A DNA stretch of 64,000 nucleotides from Opitutaceae bacterium (GTDB lineage: Bacteria; Verrucomicrobiota; Verrucomicrobiia; Opitutales; Opitutaceae). The stretch is taken from positions 124,001 through 188,000 of the forward strand of contig JAIXWF010000016.1 of assembly GCA_027482185.1 (NCBI GenBank), read 5' to 3'. The notes under the pieces were generated by a model. The model made no database searches, was not told the origin of the DNA, and worked only from the letters and a program-made list of their open reading frames with translations. This document shows positions 8,190 to 17,800 of this stretch, piece after piece. The translations under genes and the position numbers were made by a program. How positions within the stretch are numbered: position 1 is the first letter of the stretch; the number at the start of each line of letters is the position of its first letter.

Positions 8190-8786
8190 TTAAAGGGCGG
8201 AGTCAACTGCCCCTCCCCTCTCACCAACCTTCAATTTCAGCCCAAAATGCCACGGAGGCAGCATCAGCACTTCTCCCTGCGTCAGATCCGCTTCGCGCGC
8301 CCACCCGAATACCTGCTCAGGACGCGGCCGGATATCGAGTGGCGGACCGCGTGGTGTCAGGATGTCGCTGCGCCAGTGTATGACGGCGACGAAACCACCC
8401 GGTCTGATCGCCTGAGCCGCGGCGCGGAGCAACGCAACCGGTGCCTCCATATGGAGAATGTTGAACAGTAGCACGGAATCGAAAGTGCCGGCGACCGGGC
8501 CAAAGTCGCTCGCCAGCACATCCCGCAACTCCGTTCGTGCATTGCGCAAGCCGGCTGCCGCTACCCGCTGAGCAGTAAACGCGACCATCTCTGGGTCGAT
8601 GTCGAAGGCATGCACTGTGCCGCCAACGCGCCGTTCCAACGGAACGGTGAAAGTCCCGTATCCGCAACCGAGCTCGGCAACATGACCTGTTGAGGGGCCG
8701 AATTCGAATGCAGCGAGAATCGCGGGAACGTCGAAGAGTGTCTCCCAATAGGCCCGTGATGGCATGCCGCTGTCGCGCACTTTCAT
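8190..8786 (-). CDS. Class I SAM-dependent methyltransferase
   Basis: This is a 198-residue methyltransferase with the SAM-binding motif I in HVAELGCGYGTFTVPL (about residues 33-48), an acidic motif II (HAFDIDPEM), and SVLLFNILHMEAP as the post-motif region. The substrate is unknown. The ATG at 8786 was chosen because its first residues, MKVRDSGMP, match the start of a paralogue at 37319-37882 (MKVPESGMP). The two proteins share about half their residues by eye, including WHFG and TPRGPPL near the end. Family members often accompany metal or metalloid resistance genes, but a role here is not shown. Confidence 0.82.
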   Translation of the reverse strand: MKVRDSGMPSRAYWETLFDVPAILAAFEFGPSTGHVAELGCGYGTFTVPLERRVGGTVHAFDIDPEMVAFTAQRVAAAGLRNARTELRDVLASDFGPVAGTFDSVLLFNILHMEAPVALLRAAAQAIRPGGFVAVIHWRSDILTPRGPPLDIRPRPEQVFGWAREADLTQGEVLMLPPWHFGLKLKVGERGGAVDSAL

Positions 8787-8972
8787 GATTCGTCGTAAAC
8801 GCGCAGCCTCAACCCGGTGAACACGCACGGATAGGAACCTGATACTTGAGTCATCGTGTTCCGGCGATTACAGGCTTTTTGCGGAGGGGCGAAGTGGGAT
8901 GCGTGGTTAGTCACGGCGGCAAGATGGCACGCAATTCGCGAGCGAAGCTCAGATGCGAAATTTGAAGCGGCA

Positions 8973-9380
8973 TCAGGGATGCGCTCCTTCATGGGCAGAC
9001 ACGTTGATTCTCGTGACGCCGGCCGGCAGCGGATCGAGCACGACCGAGTAGCTCGCCGAGTCGGGCCGGCGGTGACGGCGTGGAATCTGCCTCGGCTCGA
9101 AGCGCTCCACTGTGGTTCGAAGCACTCGCCCGCTGGAATCGAAGAGAGTCACATCAAGATGCGTCTGGGTGGTATCGGTAGCCTCCAGTCGCTTTAGCAC
9201 ATAGCCCCTTACGACCAACGGACCTTGCTTGCGCTCGAGCCAGATTTTCTCGACTACGACCACCGGGGAGTCCCCCCTTTCAAGGACGATATGCGAGACA
9301 TCCGCCGGCGCCCGGAATGGCGTGGCACACCCCAGCAGCAGGAGGCTGGATGCTACAGCGAAGATTGAGATGGTTTTCAT
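8973..9380 (-). CDS. Small lipoprotein, member 1 of a three-gene family in this window
   Basis: This 135-residue protein has a lipoprotein signal (SSLLLLGCATPF, lipid Cys at residue 18). I do not recognise a named domain. It is clearly related to 9579-9989 and 14385-14807, sharing THLDV(T/I)L, a Gly turn and (V/I)R before a run ending FxPRQI.R.HR.P, then ASY.V.LDPLP and a final I.V.AH. The fold is probably a small beta sandwich in the periplasm. It lies at the 3' end of the minus-strand metal operon; ATG 9380 overlaps a preceding small frame by four bases. Confidence 0.75.
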   Translation of the reverse strand: MKTISIFAVASSLLLLGCATPFRAPADVSHIVLERGDSPVVVVEKIWLERKQGPLVVRGYVLKRLEATDTTQTHLDVTLFDSSGRVLRTTVERFEPRQIPRRHRRPDSASYSVVLDPLPAGVTRINVSAHEGAHP

Positions 9381-9553
9381 GGAGTCAGATCAGGATTAGG
9401 CCTCGGATTTCCGCGCGTCACTATGGCGTTGCGCCGGTCGGTATACTGCTGGCAGGTCAACTGCGGCTGACAACGTGACATGCAGATGATGCCAAGTGCG
9501 AAAGTCGTCAGGGCGCACTGCACGTCCGCGCCGGCACGCGTAAACAGAGTCAT
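9377..9553 (-). CDS. Possible small Cys-containing membrane peptide
   Basis: This is a 58-codon frame with one hydrophobic stretch (ALTTFALGIICM) and four Cys residues (CAL, CMSRC, TCQQY). Its stop overlaps the ATG of the next lipoprotein gene (ATGA), which suggests translational coupling and is the main support. There is no recognised family, and it could be a chance frame. Confidence 0.3.
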   Translation of the reverse strand: MTLFTRAGADVQCALTTFALGIICMSRCQPQLTCQQYTDRRNAIVTRGNPRPNPDLTP

Positions 9554-9578
9554 AGGCGCTAATCCTCGGTTGGCATCG

Positions 9579-9989
9579 TCATGAGGCCGGGTGTTCACTG
9601 TCGTGGGCTCGAACTTCAATACGAGCGATATCGGGAGGAAGCGGATCGAGCGGCATCCGATAGCTTGCCCGCCCCGGAAATCTGTGCCCACGGCCTATTT
9701 GCCGAGGAGAGAATTCGATTGGGATTGATCGAATGACGGCACCGTCGGCCGCATAGAGAATTACATCGAGGTGCGTCCTTGAGGTATCGGCGTAGTCCGA
9801 GAGCCTACCGACTTTCCCCGTCAATAGAATTTCTCCGTCAACACGAAGAATCTCGAAACTACGGACGGCAACTTTACCGGAATTCACCCGTTCTCGTTGA
9901 ATGTGAGCCAAGTCGGGTGGAGTGCGCATAAAGTTTACGCATCCGGTCAGTAGTAGAACCACCGGCAGAACTATAATCGAAAGTTTCAT
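9579..9989 (-). CDS. Small lipoprotein, member 2 of the family
   Basis: This 136-residue lipoprotein (VVLLLTGCVNF, lipid Cys at about residue 17) is related to the proteins at 8973 and 14385: SRTHLDVILYAADGAVIR, EFSPRQIGRGHRFPG, ASYRMPLDPLPPDIA and IEVRAHDSEHP. The ATG at 9989 directly begins the signal sequence; an in-frame upstream ATG at 10019 would put ten residues in front of it. Function is unknown. Its place at the end of a metal-efflux operon suggests a periplasmic or outer-membrane accessory role. Confidence 0.75.
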   Translation of the reverse strand: MKLSIIVLPVVLLLTGCVNFMRTPPDLAHIQRERVNSGKVAVRSFEILRVDGEILLTGKVGRLSDYADTSRTHLDVILYAADGAVIRSIPIEFSPRQIGRGHRFPGRASYRMPLDPLPPDIARIEVRAHDSEHPAS

Positions 9990-10169
9990 TTGAGTTGGTT
10001 GGTAGCGACGCGGGTCCATCCGAAGAACACCGGTTGCAGACGAAAAATAGAGAATTTTGGAACGGAAGCATTGTCACGGGATACGGGCGGAAAACGTTTG
10101 GTCGAAATCGGCCAAAACGGGTGGTGCCCAGAGTCGGGCGGATGAAGCAGCGGCCCGCGAAGGGGCTGA

Positions 10170-10571
10170 CTATGCTACCAAACAGTAAGGCGCACCCGGA
10201 TTGGCGACCGTTCGCCGATCAAAATGCCAAGACGGCACGGGGGGATACGTCCGGTCGATTAACCCCTTGGCCGCTACGGCGACCATTTCGCTAAGCGATA
10301 ACACCGACCGGCCTCGCCAAAGCACCCAGCAAAAAGTCGTCACTTCTGCTGCGACGGAGAGATCGATGGCATCGGCGCCTCGATACGCAGCAGATTCCAC
10401 AATCTTGCAGCCATCGGAACTACACCCCCCTGCCGACTCGGTGCAGCAGGCCGGACTGCCGACGTCGTGGCGTCCGAGAACTCCAGCGGCCTCAAGGTTG
10501 CAGTGTTGAGATGCACCCAACCACAGAGTCAGGACGAAAATCGCAACGATGAGATTTCGTAAACGAGCCAC
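10170..10571 (-). CDS. Cys-rich secreted protein, HCxLEAAG family, copy 2
   Basis: This is a 133-residue protein with an N-terminal hydrophobic segment (LIVAIFVLTLWLGA) followed by SQHCNLEAAGVLG, then PACCTES, GCSSDGCKIVES and a less conserved C-terminal half. The gene at 20160-20570 encodes a relative with the same order of elements (QHCGLEAAGLIG, HCTHDGCNVVES). The clustered Cys and His suggest periplasmic metal binding; this is inference. It lies immediately downstream of the P-type ATPase gene on the same strand. Confidence 0.7.
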   Translation of the reverse strand: MARLRNLIVAIFVLTLWLGASQHCNLEAAGVLGRHDVGSPACCTESAGGCSSDGCKIVESAAYRGADAIDLSVAAEVTTFCWVLWRGRSVLSLSEMVAVAAKGLIDRTYPPVPSWHFDRRTVANPGAPYCLVA

Positions 10572-10667
10572 AAGATTAGGGAACGCGTTGATGAAAAGAT
10601 GTCAATTCACCCTCGGCGGCGCGTCTTTCCAAAGGCGGACGAGGGGTGCTGCTTGGGCGCATGGAAA

Positions 10668-12731
10668 CTAGGGAGAAGCTGGCTTGGGCGCTGTCAGCAG
10701 GCGCAGGGCGTTCGCGATCACCAGCAGGGTCGCGCCGGTGTCCGCGAGAATCGCGAACCACAGGCTGGCATGGCCCAGCAGCGTCAGGACCAGGAACACC
10801 ATCTTCAGGGCGAGCGCGAAGGTGATGTTGAAATAGATGATGCCGAGCGTGCGGCGCCCCAGGCGGATGCTGTCCGCGATCTTGCCGAGATCATCCTGCA
10901 TGAGGGCGATGTCGGCCGTCTCGATGGCGGCATCCGTGCCCGCTGCACCCATCGCGATACCAATGCTGGCAGTGGCCATCGCAGGGGCGTCGTTCACCCC
11001 GTCGCCGACCATGCCGACCACACCGTGCTTCTCCCGGAGGGCCTTCACGGCCTCGACTTTTTGGTCCGGGAGCAGATTGCCGCGCGCAACATCGATGCCG
11101 ACCTGTCGGGCGATGTAGTCCGCCGTGCGCTGATTGTCGCCGCTGAGCATGACGACTTCGGCCACCCCGACGGCATGCAGGTCAGCCACGGCGGTCTTCG
11201 CGTTCGGCCGTAGCGTATCGCCAACCGTGATGATGCCGAGCACCTCCCCCTTGCAACCGTCGTGCGGACGATGGCCCACGACGACCACCGACAAGCCGCG
11301 TTCCTCGACTGCAGCCAAGTGGCGTTCCACGTCCTCGGAGCAAACGCCCAATTCGTGCGTGAAACGGTGGTTGCCGACGAAATAATCGTGACCGTCCACG
11401 CGGCCCTCGGCTCCGCGCCCGTTGCGCGCCTGGTAATTCTCCGCCCGCGGGAAGGCGATCTGCCGCTCGTGGGCGTGAGCCACGACGGCCTTGGCGAGCG
11501 GGTGCGCCGAGTGGTCGTCAATGGCTGCGGCGATGCGGAGGACATCGTTCTCGGTGGCAGAGCCGATCGGTTCGACTCCTTGCACCTTGGGTTTACCCTC
11601 CGTGATCGTGCCCGTCTTGTCCACGGCCAGGGCTTTCAGGCGCCCGATGGTTTCGAGGTGGGCACCGCCTTTGACCAGCACGCCGCGCCGTGCCAACGCC
11701 GTGAGGCCCGCGACGATGCTGACCGGGGTGGAAATCACGAGAGCACAGGGACACGCGATGATCAGCAGCACGCAGGCCCGGTAGAGCCACACGCTCCACT
11801 CGCCACCCATCGCCAGCGGCGGGATCAGGAAAATGAGCAGCGCCACCACCGTGACGGCCGGCGTGTAAAAGCGCGCAAAGACATCCACGAATCGCTGGGT
11901 CGGAGCCTCTTGTTCTTGGGCTTCGGTGACCAGACGGATGATGCGCGCCAGCGTGGTATCGTCGGCCGCCTTGGTGACTTTGACCTCCAGCGAGCCCGCG
12001 CCGTTGATCGTGCCGGCGAACACCGGGTCGCCGGCACGTTTGTCCACAGGAACGGATTCGCCGGTGATCGGCGCCTGGTTGACAGCGGACTCCCCGGTCA
12101 CGACCACGCCATCCAGCGGCACGCTCATGCCTGAGGCCACAGCGATGATCTTGCCCACACCCACCTGATCCACCGGCACCTCGACCAGACGGCCGTCGCG
12201 CATCATCCGGGCGGTTTGCGGGGCGAGTTCGAGCAAGGCCCGGGTGGCGCGCTGGGCACGCCGGTCCGCCCAGCCTTCGAGCCACTCGGCCACACCAAAC
12301 AAGAACACCACGGCTGAGGCCTCGACCCATTCGCCGATGATCGAGGCACCGACGGCGGCGATCACCACAAGCAGATTGATGTCCGGGCGGAATCTGCGGA
12401 CCGCAGCCCAAGCCTTCGGCAAGAGAAACCAGCCCCCGGCGCCCATTGCCGCGATGGAGCCCCCTTCGACCACCAGCCCCGGGGCTTTCAACCAGCCGGC
12501 AAGCAAGCCGGCAGACACAAGCACACCTGAAATAACAAGGCTGATTGATTCCGCACGACTGTTCCCGTGTGTGTGCCCTTCGTGTTCGGTATGGTTGTGG
12601 CCCGCGTGGTCATCACGACCCAACTCGTGTTTTGTGCTTTGAGGTTCGCTGTGAGGAACTCCGGTTGCCCCGTGTTTTCCACGTGAGTCGGGAGCGTCCG
12701 CATTTTTTTTAGACTCATCGGCTGTATTCAT
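10668..12731 (-). CDS. P1B-type heavy-metal-exporting ATPase (Zn/Cd/Co/Pb group)
   Basis: This inner-membrane pump exports divalent soft metals at the cost of ATP. The 687 residues show a His-rich N-tail (about residues 40-55, with DDHAGHNHTEHEGHTH) instead of a classical CxxC metal domain. TGES is present twice (phosphatase loop at about 224), the membrane metal site CPC is at 327-329, DKTGT (phosphorylated Asp) is at 371-375, and GDGVND is near the end. The last helices contain DTGATLLVIANALRLL, whose Asp is typical of the P1B-2 Zn/Cd/Pb branch (ZntA/CadA) rather than the copper branch. It is encoded ten bases after a small membrane protein, within the long minus-strand operon. Confidence 0.92.
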   Translation of the reverse strand: MNTADESKKNADAPDSRGKHGATGVPHSEPQSTKHELGRDDHAGHNHTEHEGHTHGNSRAESISLVISGVLVSAGLLAGWLKAPGLVVEGGSIAAMGAGGWFLLPKAWAAVRRFRPDINLLVVIAAVGASIIGEWVEASAVVFLFGVAEWLEGWADRRAQRATRALLELAPQTARMMRDGRLVEVPVDQVGVGKIIAVASGMSVPLDGVVVTGESAVNQAPITGESVPVDKRAGDPVFAGTINGAGSLEVKVTKAADDTTLARIIRLVTEAQEQEAPTQRFVDVFARFYTPAVTVVALLIFLIPPLAMGGEWSVWLYRACVLLIIACPCALVISTPVSIVAGLTALARRGVLVKGGAHLETIGRLKALAVDKTGTITEGKPKVQGVEPIGSATENDVLRIAAAIDDHSAHPLAKAVVAHAHERQIAFPRAENYQARNGRGAEGRVDGHDYFVGNHRFTHELGVCSEDVERHLAAVEERGLSVVVVGHRPHDGCKGEVLGIITVGDTLRPNAKTAVADLHAVGVAEVVMLSGDNQRTADYIARQVGIDVARGNLLPDQKVEAVKALREKHGVVGMVGDGVNDAPAMATASIGIAMGAAGTDAAIETADIALMQDDLGKIADSIRLGRRTLGIIYFNITFALALKMVFLVLTLLGHASLWFAILADTGATLLVIANALRLLTAPKPASP

Positions 12732-12741
12732 GACAATTGAA

Positions 12742-12996
12742 TCAGGATTCGGTCCGCTTGCCAGTGACGGAGCGGCGCGTCCGCCACAAGAATCGAATCG
12801 CCTCGAAACCGGCTCCCAACCCGAGGCCAGCGAGACCCGTTCCCACCATAAAAATCATATTCGGCTTGATGAGTATTTCGATGCCAAGACCGACCGCCCA
12901 TCCGACGACAATCCCGATGAAGATTCCGGTCAGCGCAAATTCCGGCCCTTTGGGACGGCGCGCGCGCACTTGTCGGGACGGGTTGTTTGCGCTCAT
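12742..12996 (-). CDS. Small two-helix membrane protein
   Basis: This 84-residue protein has two Gly-rich hydrophobic segments, one around ALTGIFIGIVVGWAVGLGIEI and one around MIFMVGTGLAGLGLGAGFEAI (neither quoted in full), with positive ends. I know of no named family. The ATG at 12996 avoids the overlap with the next upstream gene that a start at 13083 would cause. It sits between a lipoprotein gene and the ATPase gene, so it may assist the pump. Confidence 0.6.
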   Translation of the reverse strand: MSANNPSRQVRARRPKGPEFALTGIFIGIVVGWAVGLGIEILIKPNMIFMVGTGLAGLGLGAGFEAIRFLWRTRRSVTGKRTES

Positions 12997-13021
12997 GACT
13001 TGGTATGCGCGTGCCAACGCA

Positions 13022-13462
13022 TCAGCGAGGGGCTCCGCGATATTCACTCCCATGCCTGAATCCGCCGTAGCGGCCAAAATCACCGCGGGAGCGATGGGAG
13101 GAGATCTGATAGCCGCGCCGTGCAGGCCTGACTACGCGTTCGCGCGAAACCAGCAGGTAGTTTACTGCGCCCTCACCCAGCCCGGCCTCGCGCAAGCCGA
13201 TGACTTGTGCAGTGGTCAAACGGTAGGTGTCGGCGCGACTTCGCAGATGGGCGAGAATCAAAATGTCCGGCACACCCCGTCGGCCGCGTTCTTCAAGGTC
13301 AGCCAAACTGAGCTGGCGCCCCCGCCCCAGTTTACCGACCACGGTGGTGTCCGCGCCATATTTGGATACCGCCATCGCTGTGTTGCGGCGGGGCGAAGTC
13401 ATGCAGCCGGTCGATAGCAGGTCGGCAGCAAGAAGGGTTGGGAGCGTGAGAGAGATTCTCAT
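13022..13462 (-). CDS. Lipoprotein with a helical DVIxL-like repeat segment
   Basis: This is a 146-residue lipoprotein; the lipobox is LLSTGC (Cys at residue 20). After a linker, residues around 50-105 form an amphipathic helical unit with LSLADLEERGRRGVPD, ILAHLRSRADTYRLT and QVIGLREAGLGEGAVNYLL. This helix-turn pattern recurs in periplasmic proteins of Verrucomicrobiota and Planctomycetota. The C-terminal 40 residues are Arg/Gly/Tyr-rich and probably disordered. Function is unknown. It is co-directional with the pump genes. Confidence 0.65.
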   Translation of the reverse strand: MRISLTLPTLLAADLLSTGCMTSPRRNTAMAVSKYGADTTVVGKLGRGRQLSLADLEERGRRGVPDILILAHLRSRADTYRLTTAQVIGLREAGLGEGAVNYLLVSRERVVRPARRGYQISSHRSRGDFGRYGGFRHGSEYRGAPR

Positions 13463-13546
13463 GAACTTCGTTTTCTTGAATTCGCCGCTCCTCGCCCGGA
13501 TTCCAGGAAGCAACTCATTTTCGGCCGAATATCGTCGGTAATGCGA

Positions 13547-13876
13547 TCACACGCCGTCCGCCCCGACTTCTCCAGTGCTGATCCGCCGAGCGGCGGCGAG
13601 CGGCAGAACATAGACCATTCCGTCGCCGCGCTTTCCGGTGTGGGCGACCGATGCGATGGTGGATTCCACGTTGTCCGCGAGGAGATCATCGGCCATGACC
13701 TCCACGCGAACCCGCAGCGCGGCACCCACAATATCCTCGTCGCCGACATGGCTCCGGCCACGGCCGAATCCGCGCACGTCGGAAAACGAGGCACCAGTGA
13801 GACCGGGCAACTCGTGCAACGCCTCGCGAACGGCTTCTTCCTTGGCGGGGCGGATGAAGGCGACGATGACTTTCAT
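13547..13876 (-). CDS. PII-like protein of the metal-efflux-linked group (PII-NG type)
   Basis: This is a 109-residue ferredoxin-fold PII superfamily protein that starts MKVIVAFIRPAKEEAVREAL and continues with GASFSDVRGFGRG, VRVEVMADDLL, ESTIASVAHTGKRGDGMVYVLPL. The T-loop is short and lacks the uridylylated Tyr context of GlnB. PII proteins of this type are known beside heavy-metal RND pumps (the PII-NG group) and are thought to signal in metal homeostasis rather than nitrogen control. ATG 13876 lies four bases after the stop of the next upstream gene, so the two are in one operon. The bound ligand is unknown. Confidence 0.8.
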   Translation of the reverse strand: MKVIVAFIRPAKEEAVREALHELPGLTGASFSDVRGFGRGRSHVGDEDIVGAALRVRVEVMADDLLADNVESTIASVAHTGKRGDGMVYVLPLAAARRISTGEVGADGV

Positions 13877-13880
13877 GGGA

Positions 13881-14351
13881 TTACTTTTTCTTTTCGTGAT
13901 CGTGCCCCTTGCCGGCGTCGTCGCATACGCAGGCATACTCGGCGCGCTTGCACTCGCCGCAGACTTCATCGTGAAAGAGCACGCGATAATTCTTCGGTTT
14001 TGCGCTGGCGTTGTCGCGAACCTGCACGACGACGGTGTAATCGTCGCCTTCGGGCAACGCGGCCTTTGACACCAACGCGCCGTTCTTCTCCGCGAAGGCC
14101 AGGTTCACCTTGCCGCTCTTGGCTTCGGCGGTCGCGGTGACGACCTGCCCGGAAAGGGCAATCGGTTTGAGCGCCTTGTCGTAAAACGAAACAGTGACAG
14201 TGCGGTCTTTCTCGACGAAGAATTCAACGTGCGGAGAATCAGTGGTAAGAATCCGGCCACCTTTCGGGCCGGGGATGGGCTTGGCCAAGAGCGCAGTGGC
14301 GGAGGCCACGAGCGCGAATAACATAAACGCGATTTTCTGGGTTGTTTTCAT
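13881..14351 (-). CDS. Secreted protein with Cys/His-rich C-terminus, efflux-operon accessory
   Basis: This 156-residue protein has a signal peptide (cleaved near TALLAKP) and a central beta-rich domain (VEFFVEKDRTVTVSFYD, GDDYTVVVQVRD). It ends with CGECKRAEYACVCDDAG and a His/Lys tail (GHDHEKKK). Four Cys and two His in the last 30 residues suggest a periplasmic metal-binding site. I do not know a named family. It lies between the PII-like gene and a lipoprotein gene in the czc operon. Confidence 0.7.
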   Translation of the reverse strand: MKTTQKIAFMLFALVASATALLAKPIPGPKGGRILTTDSPHVEFFVEKDRTVTVSFYDKALKPIALSGQVVTATAEAKSGKVNLAFAEKNGALVSKAALPEGDDYTVVVQVRDNASAKPKNYRVLFHDEVCGECKRAEYACVCDDAGKGHDHEKKK

Positions 14352-14384
14352 GGGACGAAAATTAGGTGAGGAGGAAACGATAGG

Positions 14385-14807
14385 TTAGGATTGATGATCG
14401 GGTGCGTCATGAGCGCGCACCTCGATGCTGGCAGTGCCGACGGGAAGCGCGTCTATCTGCACCGTGTAAGCGGCCTGTCGGCTGGGAGCGTGCCGGCCGC
14501 GAGTGAGCCTTCCCGGATGGAATATCGCCGGTTTGCGCTGCAATATCCCGGCGGACGCATCCATGAAGACGAGATCGAGATGCGTTCCCTCCGTCGTTTC
14601 CGAGCCATATACCTTGGTGACGAAGCCCACAAGTTCGAGACGTCCTTCACGAGTTCGCACGAGCGGAGGGCGCACCGCCACACTGGCGGACGAGACCGGA
14701 GTGATGACAATGCCCTGCGCTTCGGGTGGCAACTCGACGGGCTGAGAAGTCGCGCAGCCGGTAACGCCAGCAACGCAGAGAACCACACAGAGACCAGCGA
14801 GGTTCAT
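14385..14807 (-). CDS. Small lipoprotein, member 3 of the family
   Basis: This 140-residue lipoprotein (VAGVTGCATSQ, lipid Cys at residue 18) is related to those at 8973 and 9579. It shares THLDLVFMDASAGIL, FHPGRLTRGRHAP, AAYTVQIDALP and IEVRAHDAPDH. Its ATG overlaps the stop of czcA by four bases (ATGA), so it is translationally coupled to the pump. That coupling is the best hint that this family works with the efflux complex. Confidence 0.78.
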   Translation of the reverse strand: MNLAGLCVVLCVAGVTGCATSQPVELPPEAQGIVITPVSSASVAVRPPLVRTREGRLELVGFVTKVYGSETTEGTHLDLVFMDASAGILQRKPAIFHPGRLTRGRHAPSRQAAYTVQIDALPVGTASIEVRAHDAPDHQS

Positions 14808-17800
14808 GCGTGTCCTTCGTTGGTGATCGCAGGGGCGGCGGAACGGGCGGCCGGGTTATCGCGCTCGAACCAGCAGTAGAGGGTCGGCAGGAGCACGAGC
14901 GTCAGGAACGTCGCCGTGATGATGCCGCCGATGACGACGGTCGCGATGGGGCGCTGGACTTCCGCGCCCGAGCCGCTGGCCAGCGCCATCGGCACGAAGC
15001 CGAGGGCGGCGACGAGCGCGGTCATGAGCACAGGCCGCAGCCGGGTCAGCGCGCCTTCGATGACAGCATCGCGGACGTTCCTGCCTTCCTCGCGGAGCTG
15101 GTTGATGAATGAGATCATCATGACGCCGTTGAGCACTGCCACTCCGGAAAGGGCGATGAAGCCGACCGCCGCCGAGATCGAGAACGGCAGGTCGCGCACC
15201 CAGAGGGCAAAAACACCGCCGGTCACGGCGAGCGGGATACCAGTGTAAACGATCAATGCCTGACGCACGCTGCCAAAGGCCATGAAGATGAGCAGGAAGA
15301 TGAGGGCGAGCGCCGCCGGCACCACGATGAGCAGACGCGTGCGGGCCTCCTGCAGGTTCTTGAAGGCACCGCCATATTCGACGAAGTAACCCTCAGGCAG
15401 CTTCACGCCGTCTCCGATCTTCTGTTGCGCCTCCAGCACAAAGCTCTGCACGTCGCGACCGCGCAGGTTAACTTGGATGGCCATGCGGCGTTGGAACGCC
15501 TCACGGCTGATGGTATTCACGCTTTCGGTCATGCTCACGTCAGCGACCTGGCCGAGCGTAACCATGCCCCCATCGGTCGTGCGGACGGGGAGATTCGCGA
15601 CGTTGGCGAAATCCTGCCGCGCCGATTCCGGCAGGCGGGTGATGATCGGGTAGCGGCGGTTGCCGTCCACGATCACGCCGGCTTTCACGCCGGCAAACGC
15701 GGTCTCGATGACCTTGTTCACCTCGTCGGCATGGACGTTGTAACGGGTCATCGCCTGCCGGTTGAGCACCACCTGGAGCACCGGGGCCTTGCCGGCTGCG
15801 TCGAACTCCACATCGGCGGCACCCGGAATCTTTTCCACGATCTCGCGGACCTCGCCCGCGACCTTTTCGAGGGTGTCGTAGTCATCGCCGAAGACCTTGA
15901 TGGCGATGTCCGCGCGGCTGCCCGAAAGCAGTTCGTTGAAACGGAGTTCGATCGGCTGGGAGAAGAGGTAGCTCTGGCCGGGGAAATGCACGGCCAGCTC
16001 CTTCGACATCAAGTTGGTCAGTTCGTCCTTTGTGATGGTGCGGCCGTCGATCTTCCGCCACTCGGAGGGCGGCTTGAGCATGATGTAGCTGTCGCCTACG
16101 TTCACGCCCATCGGGTCGGTCGCCACTTCGGAGGTGCCGACGCGCGCGAAGGTGTGCGTCACCTCCGGGAACTTTTCCAGCATGAGCTTTTCCGCCGCGG
16201 TCTGCATCTGCATGGAGGGTGCGAGCCCGATGCTGGTCGTGCGGATCATCTGGGCAGCGAGCGAGCCCTCATCGAGTTGCGGGATGAACTCGGCGCCGAG
16301 GTGTGTGAACACCCACATGGATACCGCGAAGATGCCGATGGCGATGGCCGACATGAGCCAGCGCATCCGTAGGCTGAAGTGCAGCACCGGCGTATAGAGT
16401 CGCTTGGCGAAGCGAATGAGGAAGTTGTCCTCCTCGCTCACCTTCGCGGTCATGAAGAACGAGCACAGCACTGGCACCACGGTCAGGGCCAGGATTAGCG
16501 CGCCGATGAGGGCGAAGACCACGGTGAAGGCCATCGGGGTGAACATCTTTCCTTCGATGCCCGTGAGGGTGAACATCGGCAGGTAAACGATGGTGATGAT
16601 CGCCACACCGAAGACCGTGGGCGTGCCGACCTGTTTGCAGGCGGTCAGAATGGTGTGCAATCGCTCCTCCCGGGTCAGGAGGCGGCCGAGCTGGTGCTGG
16701 CGATGCGCCAGCATGCGCACGACGTTCTCCGCCATGACCACGGCTCCGTCCACGATCAGACCGAAGTCCACCGCGCCGAGGCTCATGAGGTTGCCGGACA
16801 CCCCGTAGCGGACCATGCCGGTCATCGCAAAGAGCATCGAGAGCGGGATTGCCGTCGCGACGATCAGGGCCGCGCGCCAGTTGCCGAGCAGGCCGATAAG
16901 GATCGCGATCACGAGGATGGCGCCCTCCAGCAGATTCTTTTCCACCGTGCGAATGGTGGAATTCACGAGGTCGGTGCGGTTATACACCGTCTCCACCTCC
17001 ATGCCGGTTGGCAGCTTCGCTTGGAGTTCCTGAATGCGCTCATGCACGCGGCCGGAAACCAGCCGGCTGTTTTCGCCGATCAGCATGAGGGCGGAACCGA
17101 GGACGGCCTCGGCACCATCGTGTGTCGCCGAGCCGGTGCGAACCCCGGAGCCGATGCCGACATCGGCCACATCCTTGATGCGCAGCGCGCCCGCGCGGGC
17201 ACCGGAGAACCGGATCGGCAGATTGCCGATTTCTTCGGTCGTCTGGACGCGGCCAATCGCACGCACGGTGACGGCCTCGCCGCCTTTCTCCACCACGGAG
17301 CCGCCGGCATTGGCCACGTTCTCCGCGACGATGTCGGCCACTTCCCCCACCGTGAGGCCCACGCTGGTGAGCTTCGCCGGGCTCGGCATGATCACGATCT
17401 GCTTGTCGTAGCCGCCGGAGGTGTTGACCTCCGTGACGCCGGGCACGGTGCGCAGCGCGGGCTTCACGATGTAGTCCTGGGCCAGCTTGAGTTCGCGCAA
17501 GCGGTCCACCGGGTCAGCCGGGGCTGCCTTGAAGCCCTCCTTGTAGCGAACCGTGTAGTGGTAGATTTCGCCGAGGCCGGTGGTGATCGGCGCGAGCTTC
17601 GGCGTGACGCCGGGCGGCAGTTCGTCGAGCACCGCCTGAAGGCGCTCACCCGTGAGCTGACGGGCGCGATAGATGTCGGTGCCCTCCTGAAAGATCAGCG
17701 TGACTTGGGAGAGGCCGAACTTGGAGATGGAGCGGACTTCGAGGAGTTTCTCGATGCCGCCCATTTCCACCTCGATGGGATAGGTGACGAGCTTTTCGAT

